A stretch of DNA of 64,000 nucleotides. It comes from Massilia brevitalea. GTDB taxonomy: Bacteria; Pseudomonadota; Gammaproteobacteria; Burkholderiales; Burkholderiaceae_D. The notes under the pieces are model-generated. The model was not told where the DNA came from. It saw only the letters and a list, made by a program, of their open reading frames with translations, and made no database searches. The stretch is taken from positions 56,398-120,397 of the forward strand of contig NZ_JAULSI010000003.1 in NCBI RefSeq assembly GCF_030711405.1. Reading direction: 5' to 3'. Below are positions 46,763 through 56,275 of this stretch, in pieces. The stretch's first letter is position 1; the number at the start of each line of letters is the position of its first letter. The position numbers and the translations under genes are program-made.

Positions 46763-47251
46763 ATGGCAACCAACAAGAACACCAGCGCGACCACCGGCAT
46801 CGACGCCGTCGAACTGCTGACCAAGCAGCACCGCGAGGTCGAGGATCTGTTCGAGCAGTTCGAAAAAGCCGGCGACAACGCCAAGGACAAGAAGAAAAAG
46901 CTGGCCGACGAGATCTGCAACGCCCTGACCATGCACACCATGATCGAGGAAGAGATCTTCTACCCGGCCACCCGCGCCGCCGGCGAGGAATCGGAAGAAA
47001 CCGAGGACATGATCGACGAAGCCGTTGTCGAGCACGCGTCGGCCAAGGACCTGATCGCGCAGATCCGCGAGATGAGCCCGGAAGACGATTTGTACGACGC
47101 CAAGGTCAAGGTGCTGTCGGAGATGATCGACCACCACGTCGAGGAAGAAGAGAAGGAAATGTTCCCGAAAACGCGCAAGCTGAAGCTGGACCTGGGCGTG
47201 CTGGGCGAGGAAATGAAGAAACGCCAGGTGGAGATCGAGGCGGCGATGTAA
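46763..47251 (+). CDS. Hemerythrin-domain protein
   Basis: 162 residues forming a four-helix hemerythrin fold. Likely di-iron ligands are the His and Glu residues in LLTKQHREVEDLFEQFEK, LTMHTMIEEEIFYPA, EAVVEHASAKDLI and MIDHHVEEEEKEMFPKTRK, in the usual order. Such proteins bind oxygen or act in oxidative or nitrosative stress. An AAGGAG site lies before the ATG. It stands alone beside the kinase cluster and is followed by the first inverted pair of palindromic repeats. Confidence 0.9.
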   Translation: MATNKNTSATTGIDAVELLTKQHREVEDLFEQFEKAGDNAKDKKKKLADEICNALTMHTMIEEEIFYPATRAAGEESEETEDMIDEAVVEHASAKDLIAQIREMSPEDDLYDAKVKVLSEMIDHHVEEEEKEMFPKTRKLKLDLGVLGEEMKKRQVEIEAAM

Positions 47252-47564
47252 ACAGCCGCGCGGCCGGCATGGTGATGGCCGTGTCGGAGGGACGTAGGGT
47301 GGGCCGGGCCGCGCTAGGCACTCCGTGCCCACGCGGAAGCGTGCGTGGTGATGGCCGTGCCGAGGGCCTGGCGACGGCTCGTCTGGAGGGAAACACCTCG
47401 GCCGAAGCCGCATCGCCGATGTCCACACGGTGAGACCGCGTGGGCACAAGTGCCCACCCTACGAAAACCCGCCATTTTTAGCCGGCGGACGTCCACCCCG
47501 CCATTTTTAGCCGGCGGACGTCCACCCGGCCGTTTTCAGCCGGCAGCCGTCTACCCCGGCGTTT
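47252..47564. other. Repeat-filled intergenic region after the hemerythrin gene
   Basis: No gene is seen in these 313 bases. The region consists of the inverted repeat pair (47293-47463) and the 29-base tandem repeats (47471-47586) described separately. Confidence 0.7.
47293..47463. repeat. Dispersed palindromic repeat, copy B (inverted pair)
   Basis: Left half begins CGTAGGGTGGGC and contains ACTCCGTGCCCACGCG; the right half is its mirror, CGCGTGGGCACAAG then TGCCCACCCTACG. About 100 bases separate the halves. The ends therefore form an imperfect long inverted repeat. Confidence 0.8.
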
Positions 47565-47586
47565 TCAGCCGGCAGCCGTACGCAGC
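47471..47586. repeat. Four tandem 29-base units at the 3' end of the hybrid kinase gene
   Basis: Units start at 47471, 47500, 47529 and 47558. The first two are GCCATTTTTAGCCGGCGGAC type, the last two GCCGTTTTCAGCCGGCAGCC type. The fourth contains the kinase stop codon and its last codons, so the array looks like repeated duplication of the gene's end. Confidence 0.8.
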
Positions 47587-49190
47587 GGCGCCGGTTCCCC
47601 CAGCGCCCCCAGCAGCTGCGCAATATCCACCGGCTTCACCAGGTGCATGTCGAAGCCTGCCTCCAGCACGCGGCGCTGGTCTTCGGCCAGGCCATACCCG
47701 GTCAGCGCGATCAGCCGCATCGCCTGCGTGTCCGGATTCGCCCGCAGGCGGCGTGCCACTTCGTAGCCGTCGATCCCCGGCAACCCGATGTCGACCAGCG
47801 CCACCTTCGGCAGCCGCGACAGGGCCTGCTGCACGCCATCGAGCCCGTCGGCCGACTGCAGCACCGGGTAGCCATACACGTCGAGCATGGTCGCCATCAT
47901 CTCGCGTCCATCCTCGTTGTCTTCGATCAGCAGCACGGCCGGCTTGGCGCAGTCCGCTTCCGGCGCGGCGGCGGCCGGCGCGCTGGCCTGGGCCGCTTCG
48001 GCGCGCGGCAGGCGGATGATGAAGGCGCTGCCGGCGCCGCCGCCGGCGCTGGTGGCCGATACGCTGCCGCCATGCAGCTCGACCAGGCGGCGCACCAGCG
48101 ACAGGCCGATGCCGAGCCCGCCCTGGGCGCGGTCCAGGCTGATGCTGCCCTGCACGAACACGTCGAACACGTGCGGCAGCAAATCAGGCGCGATGCCGAC
48201 GCCGGTGTCGCTCACCGTCAGCAGCACGTCCTCGTCCTCGGCGGAAATCCGGATCGCGATGCTGCCGCCGGCCGGCGTGTACTTCAGGGCGTTGTCGATC
48301 AGATTGGTCGCGATCTGCTCGAGCCGGGTCGGGTCGCCGTCGACCCAGTTCGGCGCCAGGTCGACGTCGATGCGGTAGCCGGCGGTGCGGCCGGTGGCGC
48401 GGAAGGTGTCGAGGCAGGCGCCGACCAGGCTGGCCATGTCCACCGGGCGGCGCGCCAGCAGGATCTTGCCGGACATCGCGCGCGACAGATCGAGCAGGTC
48501 GTCGACGATGCGCGACAAGTGCTGGCTCTGGCGCCCGATGATCTGGCGCGCACGGCTGGCCGTCTCGAGGCCGGCGCCGGGCATGTCGATCAGGGCGGCG
48601 GCGCTGCTGATCGCCGACAGCGGGTTGCGCAGCTCGTGGCCCAGCATGGCCAGGAATTCGTCCTTGGCGTGGCTGGTGCGCTCGGCGGCCTGGCGCTCTT
48701 CGATCTCGCGCATCAGGCGCTCGTTGGTCGCGGTCAGCTCCAGGGTGCGCTGGGACAGGTCCTCGGTCTGGCGCCGCAGCTGCTCGTTCTTGTTGGCCAG
48801 GGCCACGAACACCGAGACCTTGGCGTGCAGGATCTGCGGGATCACCGGCGTGAACAGGAAGTCGGCGGCGCCGCGCTGGTAGGCCTTCAGGCGGTCGATC
48901 TCGTCGGCCAGGAAGGCGGTGACGAAGATGATCGGGATGTCGGCGGAACGGGCGCGCTGGTGGATCGCCTCGGCGGTCTCGAAGCCGTCCATGCCGGGCA
49001 TGTTGACGTCGAGGATGATGACGGCGAAGTCGTGCAGCAGCACCTGGCGTAGCGCTTCCTGTCCCGAGCGCGCCGAGAGCACCGTGTAGCCGGTGTCGGA
49101 AGCCCATTGGTCAAGCAGGCTGGTCAGGGCCAGGAGGCTGGCCGCGTCGTCGTTGACGACCAATATCTTCGGTTTGGCGGTGGTGAGCAC
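47565..49190 (-). CDS. Hybrid histidine kinase (REC-HisKA-HATPase-REC)
   Basis: 541-residue cytoplasmic signalling protein. It starts with a receiver domain (KILVVNDD, phospho-Asp in VIILDVNMPGMDGFE near 60), then a coiled coil, the kinase His in DEFLAMLGHELRNPLSAISS, the ATPase domain (NLIDNALKYTP, DTGVGIAPDLL, GLGIGLSLVRRLVELHGG) and a second receiver (VLLIEDNEDG, Asp in VALVDIGLPGIDGYE). The GTG start at 49190 has an AGGAA site; sequence upstream in frame to 49352 is unlike relatives. Input by another kinase through the first receiver is likely. Its 3' end lies in a tandem repeat. Confidence 0.9.
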   Translation of the reverse strand: MLTTAKPKILVVNDDAASLLALTSLLDQWASDTGYTVLSARSGQEALRQVLLHDFAVIILDVNMPGMDGFETAEAIHQRARSADIPIIFVTAFLADEIDRLKAYQRGAADFLFTPVIPQILHAKVSVFVALANKNEQLRRQTEDLSQRTLELTATNERLMREIEERQAAERTSHAKDEFLAMLGHELRNPLSAISSAAALIDMPGAGLETASRARQIIGRQSQHLSRIVDDLLDLSRAMSGKILLARRPVDMASLVGACLDTFRATGRTAGYRIDVDLAPNWVDGDPTRLEQIATNLIDNALKYTPAGGSIAIRISAEDEDVLLTVSDTGVGIAPDLLPHVFDVFVQGSISLDRAQGGLGIGLSLVRRLVELHGGSVSATSAGGGAGSAFIIRLPRAEAAQASAPAAAAPEADCAKPAVLLIEDNEDGREMMATMLDVYGYPVLQSADGLDGVQQALSRLPKVALVDIGLPGIDGYEVARRLRANPDTQAMRLIALTGYGLAEDQRRVLEAGFDMHLVKPVDIAQLLGALGEPAPLRTAAG

Positions 49191-49476
49191 GTCGTTCCTG
49201 CTGCGTTTGTCGGGGCCGGGGTTGGTGGCGCTGCCGGTTAACAAGGATAGCAGAGTGTGACTGCTTTCCAAGAGTAAAGACACGGTTGAGCGGCGTCGAA
49301 TGATATCACGGCAATTTGCAATGTTTGGGGGCAATCGTGCGCGCTTTTGCACCCCGCATCAGGCTTTTACGGGAGGCTTCGTGTACGGCACCGCACATAC
49401 GGTTTTGCGGGGCTATGCGATAGTGGGACCGTGTCCAGTTCAACCGTGTCAATGGAGGACAGGCGCGCCCACTTGA

Positions 49477-49932
<456 letters not shown>

Positions 49933-50031
49933 TCGCAGCACGCAGTAGCGTTCCAGGCCACGGCGCCTCGGGGCCCGCATCGCGCGGACCTCGAGGCGCC
50001 GTTGTCGTTTGTGTGGCCAGGAACGCCGACG

Positions 50032-50139
50032 GGTAGGGTGGGCGCCCCGTGCCCACGCGTAAACGGTGAGCAGACGCGGCTTTGAAACATGTCAACACGG
50101 CGCACGCGTCACGCGTGGGCACGGAGCGCCCACCCTACG
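50032..50139. repeat. Dispersed palindromic repeat, copy C (inverted pair)
   Basis: Left half GTAGGGTGGGCGCCCCGTGC continuing CCACGCG; right half its mirror, CACGCGTGGGCACGGAGC then GCCCACCCTAC. The pair encloses about 50 bases. It lies in the 325-base gap 49933-50257, in which no gene is seen. Confidence 0.82.
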
Positions 50140-50185
50140 TGCACAGACATCACGGCCATAACAGACGCTCCGGATATTCATGCCA

Positions 50186-50220
50186 ATAAAAACGGCGCCG
50201 GGCTGGTGGGCCGGCGCCGT
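50186..50220 (-). terminator. Terminator of the diguanylate cyclase gene
   Basis: ACGGCGCCGG (50192-50201) pairs with CCGGCGCCGT (50211-50220); on the minus strand the stem is followed by TTTTTATT. Confidence 0.8.
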
Positions 50221-50257
50221 GGAAGGCGGGTGTCCGCGCGGGGCGGCTGGCGGGGCT

Positions 50258-51238
50258 TCAGCGGTGCTGAGCCAGCTCAGCCACCTGCTTTGGGGGCGAT
50301 TTCGCGGCCGCCTGGCGCGCGCCTCCGGCGGTCGAGCAGAAACGGTTCTTGCCGGCGCGCTTGGCTTCGTACAGCGCGTAGTCGGCGATGCTGATCAGGG
50401 CGTCCACCGATTCGGCGTCGTCCGGATAGATGCTGATGCCGATCGAGGTCGACAGGCGCAGCGTCAGGTCGTTGATGAAATAGGGCTCGGACAAGGCCTC
50501 GACCAGCTTGGCCGCCGGCCCCTGGGCGTCGGCCAGGCTGTGGATGTCGCCCAGCACTACCATGAATTCGTCGCCGCCCAGGCGCGCCACCGTGTCTTCC
50601 TTGCGGGAAGTCGACAGCAGCCGCTGCGAGACCATCTTCAGGATGTCGTCGCCGTAGGTATCGTTGATCGCCTTGAAGCCGTCCAGGTCCAGGTACATGA
50701 TGGCGGCCTTGGCGTGGCTGCGATTGGCGTGCTGGAGCGCGGTTTCGATGCGGTCTTCCAGCAGGCGCCGGTTCGGCAGGCCGGTGAGGGCATCGTGCAG
50801 GGCCAGCTCCTGCTGGGCCTTGGAATACTGGGCCAGCTCTTTATACAGCAGGCGCACCTCGAGCATGTTGTGGATGCGCTTGTGCACTTCCAGCAGATCG
50901 AAGGGCTTGCTGATGAAGTCGCGCGCGCCCGCTTCCAGCGCCGCGATCTTGAAACTCGGTTGCGCCGTGAGGGCCAGCACCGGCAGGTAGCCGCCTTTTT
51001 CGATTTCCTTCAGGCTTTTCATGACCTGGAAACCGTTCAGGCCCGGCATCTGCAGGTCGAGCAGGATCAGGTCGTAGTTATGCTCGCGGTGCAGCGGACA
51101 CACCTGTTCCGGCTCCATGGTCGAGCTGACATCGGTGTAGCCCTCTTCGGACAATATCTCTTCCATCAGCTCGATATTGTCTGGCGAATCGTCTACGACC
51201 AAAATCTTGGCGTTCAAAATGTCTTGTCTGCTCGGCAT
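50258..51238 (-). CDS. Response regulator with diguanylate cyclase domain
   Basis: 326 residues: a receiver domain (KILVVDDSPDN, phospho-Asp in LILLDLQMPGLNGFQ) joined by a helix to a GGDEF domain. The active site is intact (ARLGGDEFMVV), and RKED five residues before it forms the product-inhibition I-site RxxD. It should therefore make c-di-GMP when phosphorylated. The start at 51238 fits the receiver N-terminus; a longer frame to 51274 is possible. It is downstream of the 999-residue kinase on the same strand (142-base gap) and is a plausible output of that kinase. Confidence 0.93.
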   Translation of the reverse strand: MPSRQDILNAKILVVDDSPDNIELMEEILSEEGYTDVSSTMEPEQVCPLHREHNYDLILLDLQMPGLNGFQVMKSLKEIEKGGYLPVLALTAQPSFKIAALEAGARDFISKPFDLLEVHKRIHNMLEVRLLYKELAQYSKAQQELALHDALTGLPNRRLLEDRIETALQHANRSHAKAAIMYLDLDGFKAINDTYGDDILKMVSQRLLSTSRKEDTVARLGGDEFMVVLGDIHSLADAQGPAAKLVEALSEPYFINDLTLRLSTSIGISIYPDDAESVDALISIADYALYEAKRAGKNRFCSTAGGARQAAAKSPPKQVAELAQHR

Positions 51239-51380
51239 GCTTCTCTCGTCGAAATAGGGTCTGGAAGGACGCAAGTTTCACTAAGGAATCCAACTTTCCC
51301 ATCCAGATCAGTCTAGCAAAAGCACCAAAATTTCTTGTAGGACAGCGCCGCGTGCGCGGGTAGGAACATCACAATTGCGA

Positions 51381-54380
51381 TCAGCGCCCCGCCGGACGCA
51401 CCAATGATGCCACGGCAGCAATCAGTTCGCTCGGTTCCACGGGCTTGGAAATGTGCGAATTGAACCCGGCTTCGAGCGCGCGCAGGCGATCCTCGGAGCG
51501 GGCAAAGGCGGTGAGCGCCACCGCCGGCAGCAGGCCGCCGCGGTCGCGGCCCAGGCTGCGCACCCAGGACAGCAGCTCGAAACCGTCCACCTCGGGCATG
51601 CCGAGGTCGCTGATCAGCAAATCGGGCAGGTCGGCGCGCAGGGCGTCGAAGGCTTCGCGCGCGCTGGCGGCGATGCGCACCCGCGCATGGCAATCGGTGA
51701 GGATGCGCGCGATCAGTTCGCGCGCGTCGCGGTCGTCGTCGACCACCAGCACCGACACGCCGCCCAGGTCGCGCAGGGTGAGCTCGGGCGTGGCAGGGCT
51801 CGGGGAGCCGACCATGCCGGCGCGGCTGCGCCGGGTCGGCGGCGCGGCCTTGGCCAGCGGCAGCTCGATCGAGAAGCTCGACCCCATGCCTTCGCCGGCG
51901 CTCTCGGCGCGCACCGTGCCGCCGTGCTGCTCGATCAGGTGCTTGACGATGGACAGGCCCAGGCCCAGGCCGCCGTGGCGGCGCGTCATCGAGGCGTCGG
52001 CCTGGCGGAAACGCTCGAACACGTGGGTGATGAATTCGGGCTTGATGCCGGCGCCGCTGTCGCGCACCGTGATCAGGACCGAATCGCCGCGCCGCGCCAG
52101 CTCCACCGCCACCTGGCCGTCGCGCGGGGTGAACTTGATGGCGTTCGACAGCAGGTTCCACACCACCTGCTGCAGGCGCGCCGGGTCGCCGGCGATCATG
52201 CCGGGGTCGGCGTCGTAGTGCTTTTCCAGGCGGATGTTCTTGGCGTCGGCCGCCGGGCGCACGGTTTCGATGGCGGCGTCGAGGAAGCCGGCCGGGGCCA
52301 GGGTCTGGATATCGAGCAGCACCTTGCCCGAGGTGATGCGGCTCATGTCGAGCAGGTCTTCGATCAACTGGGCCTGCGCGCGCGCATTGCGTTCGATGGT
52401 CTGCAGGCCGCGCTGGCGGTCGGCCTCGTCCTTGCCGCCGCGGCGCAGCACCTGGGCCCAGCCGAGAATGGCCGAGAGCGGGGTGCGCAGCTCGTGCGAC
52501 AGGGTGGCCAGGAACTCGTCCTTCATCTGGCTGGAACGCTCGGCCTCGGCGCGCGCCTCGCGTTCGCTCTCGAGCAGCACCTTGCGTTCCTCGGCGGCCT
52601 GCTGGGCCGCTTCGTACAGGCGGGTATTGTCGAGGGCGACGGCGGCCTGGGCCGCAATGCCGCGCACGATGCGCTCGGTGCGTTCGGTGAACACGCCCGG
52701 TTCCGGATGGCCGAAGAACATGGTGCCGATCGCTTCGCCGCTGGCAGCCGTGACCGGCACCGACAGATAGCTTTTCACCACCGGCTCGCCGGACAACATG
52801 CCGAACTGCGGCGGAACAGGGCCGTCGTGCCCATCGCTGCCGATGTCGGTCGAGCGCACCAGGCCGGCGCTGCGGAAGCCGGCGCCGAACAGGGCGGTCG
52901 CGTGCGGCTCGCCGAAGCTCTGGAATTCGTTGGCGCTGCCGCCCGACACGGTGTACAGCGAAAACTTCGGTCCTTCGCCTTCCTTGCCGTGGTAGAAGAA
53001 GGCGGCGAAGCGGGCGCCGGCGATGCCGCTGGCGGCGTCGGTGGCCACCTGCAGCAGCGAGCGCAGGTCGCGCGTCGAGGCCAGGGCGCCGCCGGTGCTG
53101 TTGAGCAGTTCCAGCACCTTGGATTCCTCGCGCAGGGCCTGTTCGGCGCGCTTGACCTGGTCGACGTCGGTATTCGTGCCAAACCAGCGCACCACCTTGC
53201 CGCGCCGGTCGCGCACCGCGTTCACGCGCGTCAGGAACCAGCGGTACTGGCCGTCGGCGCCGCGGATCGGGTATTCCATCTCGAAGGGTTCGCCGGTGCG
53301 CAGCGAGCTGGCCCAGTTTTCCTGCATGGCCGGCAGTACCTCGGGGTCGACCGTGCCTTGCCAGCCCCAGCCGGCTGCGCCCTCGGGCGTGGTGCCGGTG
53401 TACTCGTACCAGCGCTCGTTGAACCAGACGATGGCGCCGTCGGGCTCGACCATCCAGGCCAGCTGCGGAATGGTATTCGCCAGCGCACGCAGCACTTCTT
53501 CGCTCTGGCGCAGGCTATCCTCGGCAATCTTGCGCGACGACACATCCTGGACCACGCCGGTCATGCCGATCACGCTGTCGCGCAGGGACGGGGTAGTGTA
53601 GTCGGCGCGTCCGACCAGGGCGATCCAGCGCGACTGCCCGCCGTCGGGCAGCAGCCGGCATTCGATGTTCAGGTCGGTGTGCGTGGCGAACGCGTGCAGG
53701 ACGGCGCGGCGCACTGCCTCGCGGTCGGCGGCGTCGAGGCGCGCGCGCAGTTCGGTCCAGGCGAGCGGCGCTTCCGCTTCCAGGCCGAGGATGGTGGCGG
53801 CGCGCTCTCCCAGCAGCACGCGGTCGCTGGCGGCGTCCCAGCGCCAGTCGCCCAGGCGGCCGGCGGCCAGGGCCACTTGCAGGCGGCTGTTGCCGTCGAT
53901 CAGGGCTTGCTGGTCGATGCGGCGCTGGGTGATGTCCTGGAAGTACAGGGTCAGGCCGTCGGGGGAAGGATAGAGGCGGGCCTCGACCCAGATCGCCAGG
54001 CGCTGGTAGAAGAACTCGCGCGTGCCCATCTGGCGCGACTCCATGGCCTGGCGCAGGTTGCTGGCCAGGTTGGTGCCCTGCAGCTCGCCGAACTCGTCCC
54101 ACAGGCTCTTGCCGAGCAGGCCCTCGCGGGTCTTGTTCAGCGGCGCCAGCATGTCCAGCGCGCGGCCGTTGATGTAGGTGATGCGCCAGTCGAAGTCGAC
54201 CGCGCAAAAGGCGTCGGTCAGGCTTTCGAGCATGTTTTCCATGCGCTCGTTGGCCTGGCGCAGGGCTTCCTTGGCGGCCATCAGTTCGGCTTCGGCCTGC
54301 TGGCGTGCTGCCAGCACCTTGCTGGCATTGCGCATCGCGGCCGCGCGCATCGTTTCGAGATCGTCGCGGTTGTCGCTCAC
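51381..54380 (-). CDS. Multi-PAS hybrid sensor histidine kinase
   Basis: 999 residues with no membrane spans. In order: N-terminal coiled coil, PAS domain (MLESLTDAFCAVDFDWRITY), a second PAS, a third PAS with the typical WYEYTGTTPEGAAGWGWQGT and WFGTNTDVD, a GAF-like domain (about 430-570), the kinase His in DEFLATLSHELRTPLSAILGW, ATPase (NLLSNAIKFTP, DSGAGIKPEF, GLGLGLSIVKHLIEQHGG) and a C-terminal receiver (VLVVDDDRDARE, Asp in LLISDLGMPEVDGFE). I set the start at GTG 54380, with GGGAG before it. Signal unknown, probably small ligands or redox state. Confidence 0.92.
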   Translation of the reverse strand: MSDNRDDLETMRAAAMRNASKVLAARQQAEAELMAAKEALRQANERMENMLESLTDAFCAVDFDWRITYINGRALDMLAPLNKTREGLLGKSLWDEFGELQGTNLASNLRQAMESRQMGTREFFYQRLAIWVEARLYPSPDGLTLYFQDITQRRIDQQALIDGNSRLQVALAAGRLGDWRWDAASDRVLLGERAATILGLEAEAPLAWTELRARLDAADREAVRRAVLHAFATHTDLNIECRLLPDGGQSRWIALVGRADYTTPSLRDSVIGMTGVVQDVSSRKIAEDSLRQSEEVLRALANTIPQLAWMVEPDGAIVWFNERWYEYTGTTPEGAAGWGWQGTVDPEVLPAMQENWASSLRTGEPFEMEYPIRGADGQYRWFLTRVNAVRDRRGKVVRWFGTNTDVDQVKRAEQALREESKVLELLNSTGGALASTRDLRSLLQVATDAASGIAGARFAAFFYHGKEGEGPKFSLYTVSGGSANEFQSFGEPHATALFGAGFRSAGLVRSTDIGSDGHDGPVPPQFGMLSGEPVVKSYLSVPVTAASGEAIGTMFFGHPEPGVFTERTERIVRGIAAQAAVALDNTRLYEAAQQAAEERKVLLESEREARAEAERSSQMKDEFLATLSHELRTPLSAILGWAQVLRRGGKDEADRQRGLQTIERNARAQAQLIEDLLDMSRITSGKVLLDIQTLAPAGFLDAAIETVRPAADAKNIRLEKHYDADPGMIAGDPARLQQVVWNLLSNAIKFTPRDGQVAVELARRGDSVLITVRDSGAGIKPEFITHVFERFRQADASMTRRHGGLGLGLSIVKHLIEQHGGTVRAESAGEGMGSSFSIELPLAKAAPPTRRSRAGMVGSPSPATPELTLRDLGGVSVLVVDDDRDARELIARILTDCHARVRIAASAREAFDALRADLPDLLISDLGMPEVDGFELLSWVRSLGRDRGGLLPAVALTAFARSEDRLRALEAGFNSHISKPVEPSELIAAVASLVRPAGR

Positions 54381-54588
54381 GCGCGGCTCCCGGTGCCAGG
54401 GCGGGATGGACGGCTGGCGGCGATGGATACGGTGGACATCAGGGTGGAATTCATGGTCGGTTGCTCGGCGCGCTGGTGGCGCGCAGGTGGCACGCAAGCG
54501 ACGCGCTGCGGCAAGCGCAGGCGCGGCGACACCCGGCCTGGAACCATTTTAGCCCAGCCGCTCGCGCGGGATGCACACGCTTGGGCAC

Positions 54589-55419
54589 TCAGGCGCCCGC
54601 TCGCAGCTGGTCGCCAACCTGGTTCAGCGCATTCTGCAGCTGGTCGAGCTCGTACGGCTTTTGCAGCGACTGGTAAGGGAAGTCGAGATGCTTGAGCAGC
54701 ATGTCGCCATAGCCCGAGGCGAAGATCACCTTCAGGTATGGGTACAGGCGCATCGCTTCGCGCGCCAGGTCGACGCCGGACATGCCGGGCAGGCTGACGT
54801 CGGTGAACAGCACGTGGTAGCGCTGCGCCGCCAGGCGCGCCAGGGCGTCGTCCGGATGGGCCACGCCGTCGGCCTCGTAGCCGAAGGCCTTCAGCATTTC
54901 GCAGACCAGGTACTGCGAATCGAGGTTGTCTTCGACCACCAGCACGTTCCGGGTGCCGAAATCCTCGGACGCTGCGGCTGGCGCCTCGACCGCGGTGGCG
55001 GGCGCCAGCATGCACAGCACGCCGGCCACCGCGCCATCCTGCAGCAGCGGGGTGAAATGCAGGTCGTACTGGCCGGCGCCGGCATTGCCGAAGTTGACCG
55101 TTACTCCTGCCACCTGCACCGCTTCGCCGCGCCAGGCGCGTGCGGCGCCTTCCTGCGCAGCCTGCAGCGGCGGCGGCATGATGGCGGGCACCGAGCCGCC
55201 GGGCACCCGGCCATAGCCGGGACCGGCGAGTGCGCCATACGCCTCGTTGCACAGGAGGATGGATTGCAGACCCCATTGCAGCAGCATCGGCAGCGGGGTG
55301 TTGAACATCAGCCCGGCGGCGATGCGCAGCGGCTGCGGCCAGGCGGACGGGTCGCCGACCGTGCTGGCGCTCCAATCGTAGGTGGAAACGGAGGGTGCGG
55401 GCTTACCGGGAGCGGACAT
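54589..55419 (-). CDS. PAS-like response regulator
   Basis: 276 residues. The N-terminal part begins with the phrase DWSASTVGDPSAWPQPLRIA, which is the usual start of a PAS-type sensor domain found in many proteobacterial kinases, followed by PMLLQWGLQSILLCNEAYG. The C-terminal part is a receiver (VLVVEDNLDSQY, phospho-Asp in VLFTDVSLPGMSGVD, Lys in LQKPYELDQL). There is no kinase domain and no DNA-binding output, so it may be a truncated kinase or a stand-alone sensor/receiver that feeds the large kinase downstream, 208 bases away on the same strand. Confidence 0.85.
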   Translation of the reverse strand: MSAPGKPAPSVSTYDWSASTVGDPSAWPQPLRIAAGLMFNTPLPMLLQWGLQSILLCNEAYGALAGPGYGRVPGGSVPAIMPPPLQAAQEGAARAWRGEAVQVAGVTVNFGNAGAGQYDLHFTPLLQDGAVAGVLCMLAPATAVEAPAAASEDFGTRNVLVVEDNLDSQYLVCEMLKAFGYEADGVAHPDDALARLAAQRYHVLFTDVSLPGMSGVDLAREAMRLYPYLKVIFASGYGDMLLKHLDFPYQSLQKPYELDQLQNALNQVGDQLRAGA

Positions 55420-55538
55420 GGACGACGGCCTGTTGTGTATTCGAAAACATGGCCGAATCGTACACTAAACGGCGCGTCTCTGTCGGCGCGCAAGTGTGTG
55501 CGGGGAAGGGCAGGGCGGTCGGCCAAGCGAATCCTGCC

Positions 55539-55973
55539 CTAGCAGTTGTCGGCGCCGCGCAGGCAGGCGTCTCCCGGCTCCCTGGTGCCGGCGAGGGTTC
55601 TCAGTTCGGCAACGAAACGGTCAATCGCATGCGGCTCGACCTGAATGTCGACCTCGAGCTTGTTCTTGCCTGGCCAGGTGTGAGCTGAATTCGATTCCAA
55701 TGCGACACGGCAGGTGCAATGGCCCAGTGTGTCGACGACGGTGAAGGCGATGCTGAGCCAGGCATAGCTGTCGCGTGCGCCGGCCTGGAAGGCAACGGTT
55801 TCGCCCGCTGTCAGTGCAAGCGCGGCCAGCTCGTTCGCCCATTGTTCCAAGGCTTCGTAAGTCGTGTACACCTGGGTCAGGCCGCTGAAGCCGCCGCCCG
55901 CGACATGACTGTCGATGGTCAGCATGCCGTCGTCGTCCTCGAGCAGGATCTGAATGCGCAGTCGGGATACCAT
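55539..55973 (-). CDS. Hypothetical cytoplasmic protein
   Basis: 144 residues without signal peptide or membrane span. It looks like an alpha/beta fold (MVSRLRIQILLEDDDGMLTID, TTYEALEQWANELAALAL). I do not recognise the family. Three cysteines occur near the middle and end. It stands alone between the kinase cluster and the TonB-receptor operon. A hairpin lies to its right. Confidence 0.6.
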   Translation of the reverse strand: MVSRLRIQILLEDDDGMLTIDSHVAGGGFSGLTQVYTTYEALEQWANELAALALTAGETVAFQAGARDSYAWLSIAFTVVDTLGHCTCRVALESNSAHTWPGKNKLEVDIQVEPHAIDRFVAELRTLAGTREPGDACLRGADNC

Positions 55974-56275
55974 TGAAGCTGGGCCTTTGATATGTCCGGG
56001 CTGTCATCGTACTACACGGCATATGGTCAAAAAAAAGCCCGCTCGGTAAGGAGCGGGCTGAATCTATTTCCTTGCGGGGAATAGAGGAGACAGAGCAATT
56101 ATGCTGCTACGCAACAAAAGTTTCCAATTTATATTTGTAATGACAGATATAGTGTCCGTATATGGCTGTAACAGCTTTGTAACAGCCGAGCAGGGCAAAG
56201 CGGCTAGCTTATGCAGCCAGAATCCCCGCGCACGACAGGCGCACACCCTTGGTGCATGCCAGAAAATGTTTTACC
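55974..56275. other. Upstream region of the TonB-receptor operon
   Basis: No gene is seen in these 302 bases. A hairpin AGCCCGCTC/GAGCGGGCT lies at about 56035-56061, next to an A-run, and may end transcription toward the left. A low-GC stretch (56090-56180) contains the direct repeat at 56166-56186 and is the likely promoter region. Confidence 0.6.
56166..56186 (+). promoter_or_regulatory. Pho-box-like direct repeat upstream of the receptor gene
   Basis: CTGTAACAGC and TTGTAACAGC lie 11 bases apart, one helix turn, as in binding sites of OmpR/PhoB-type regulators. The first half resembles the CTGTAA/CTGTCA of Pho boxes. It lies about 90 bases upstream of the receptor start. Confidence 0.4.

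Noticed and set aside
47471..47586. Possible short CRISPR array of 29-base repeats
   Set aside because: The units are directly joined with no spacers and no cas genes are nearby.
51453..54695. 1080-codon plus-strand frame opposite the multi-PAS kinase
   Set aside because: Shadow of the kinase coding sequence; repetitive His/Gln/Ala composition and no recognisable domain.
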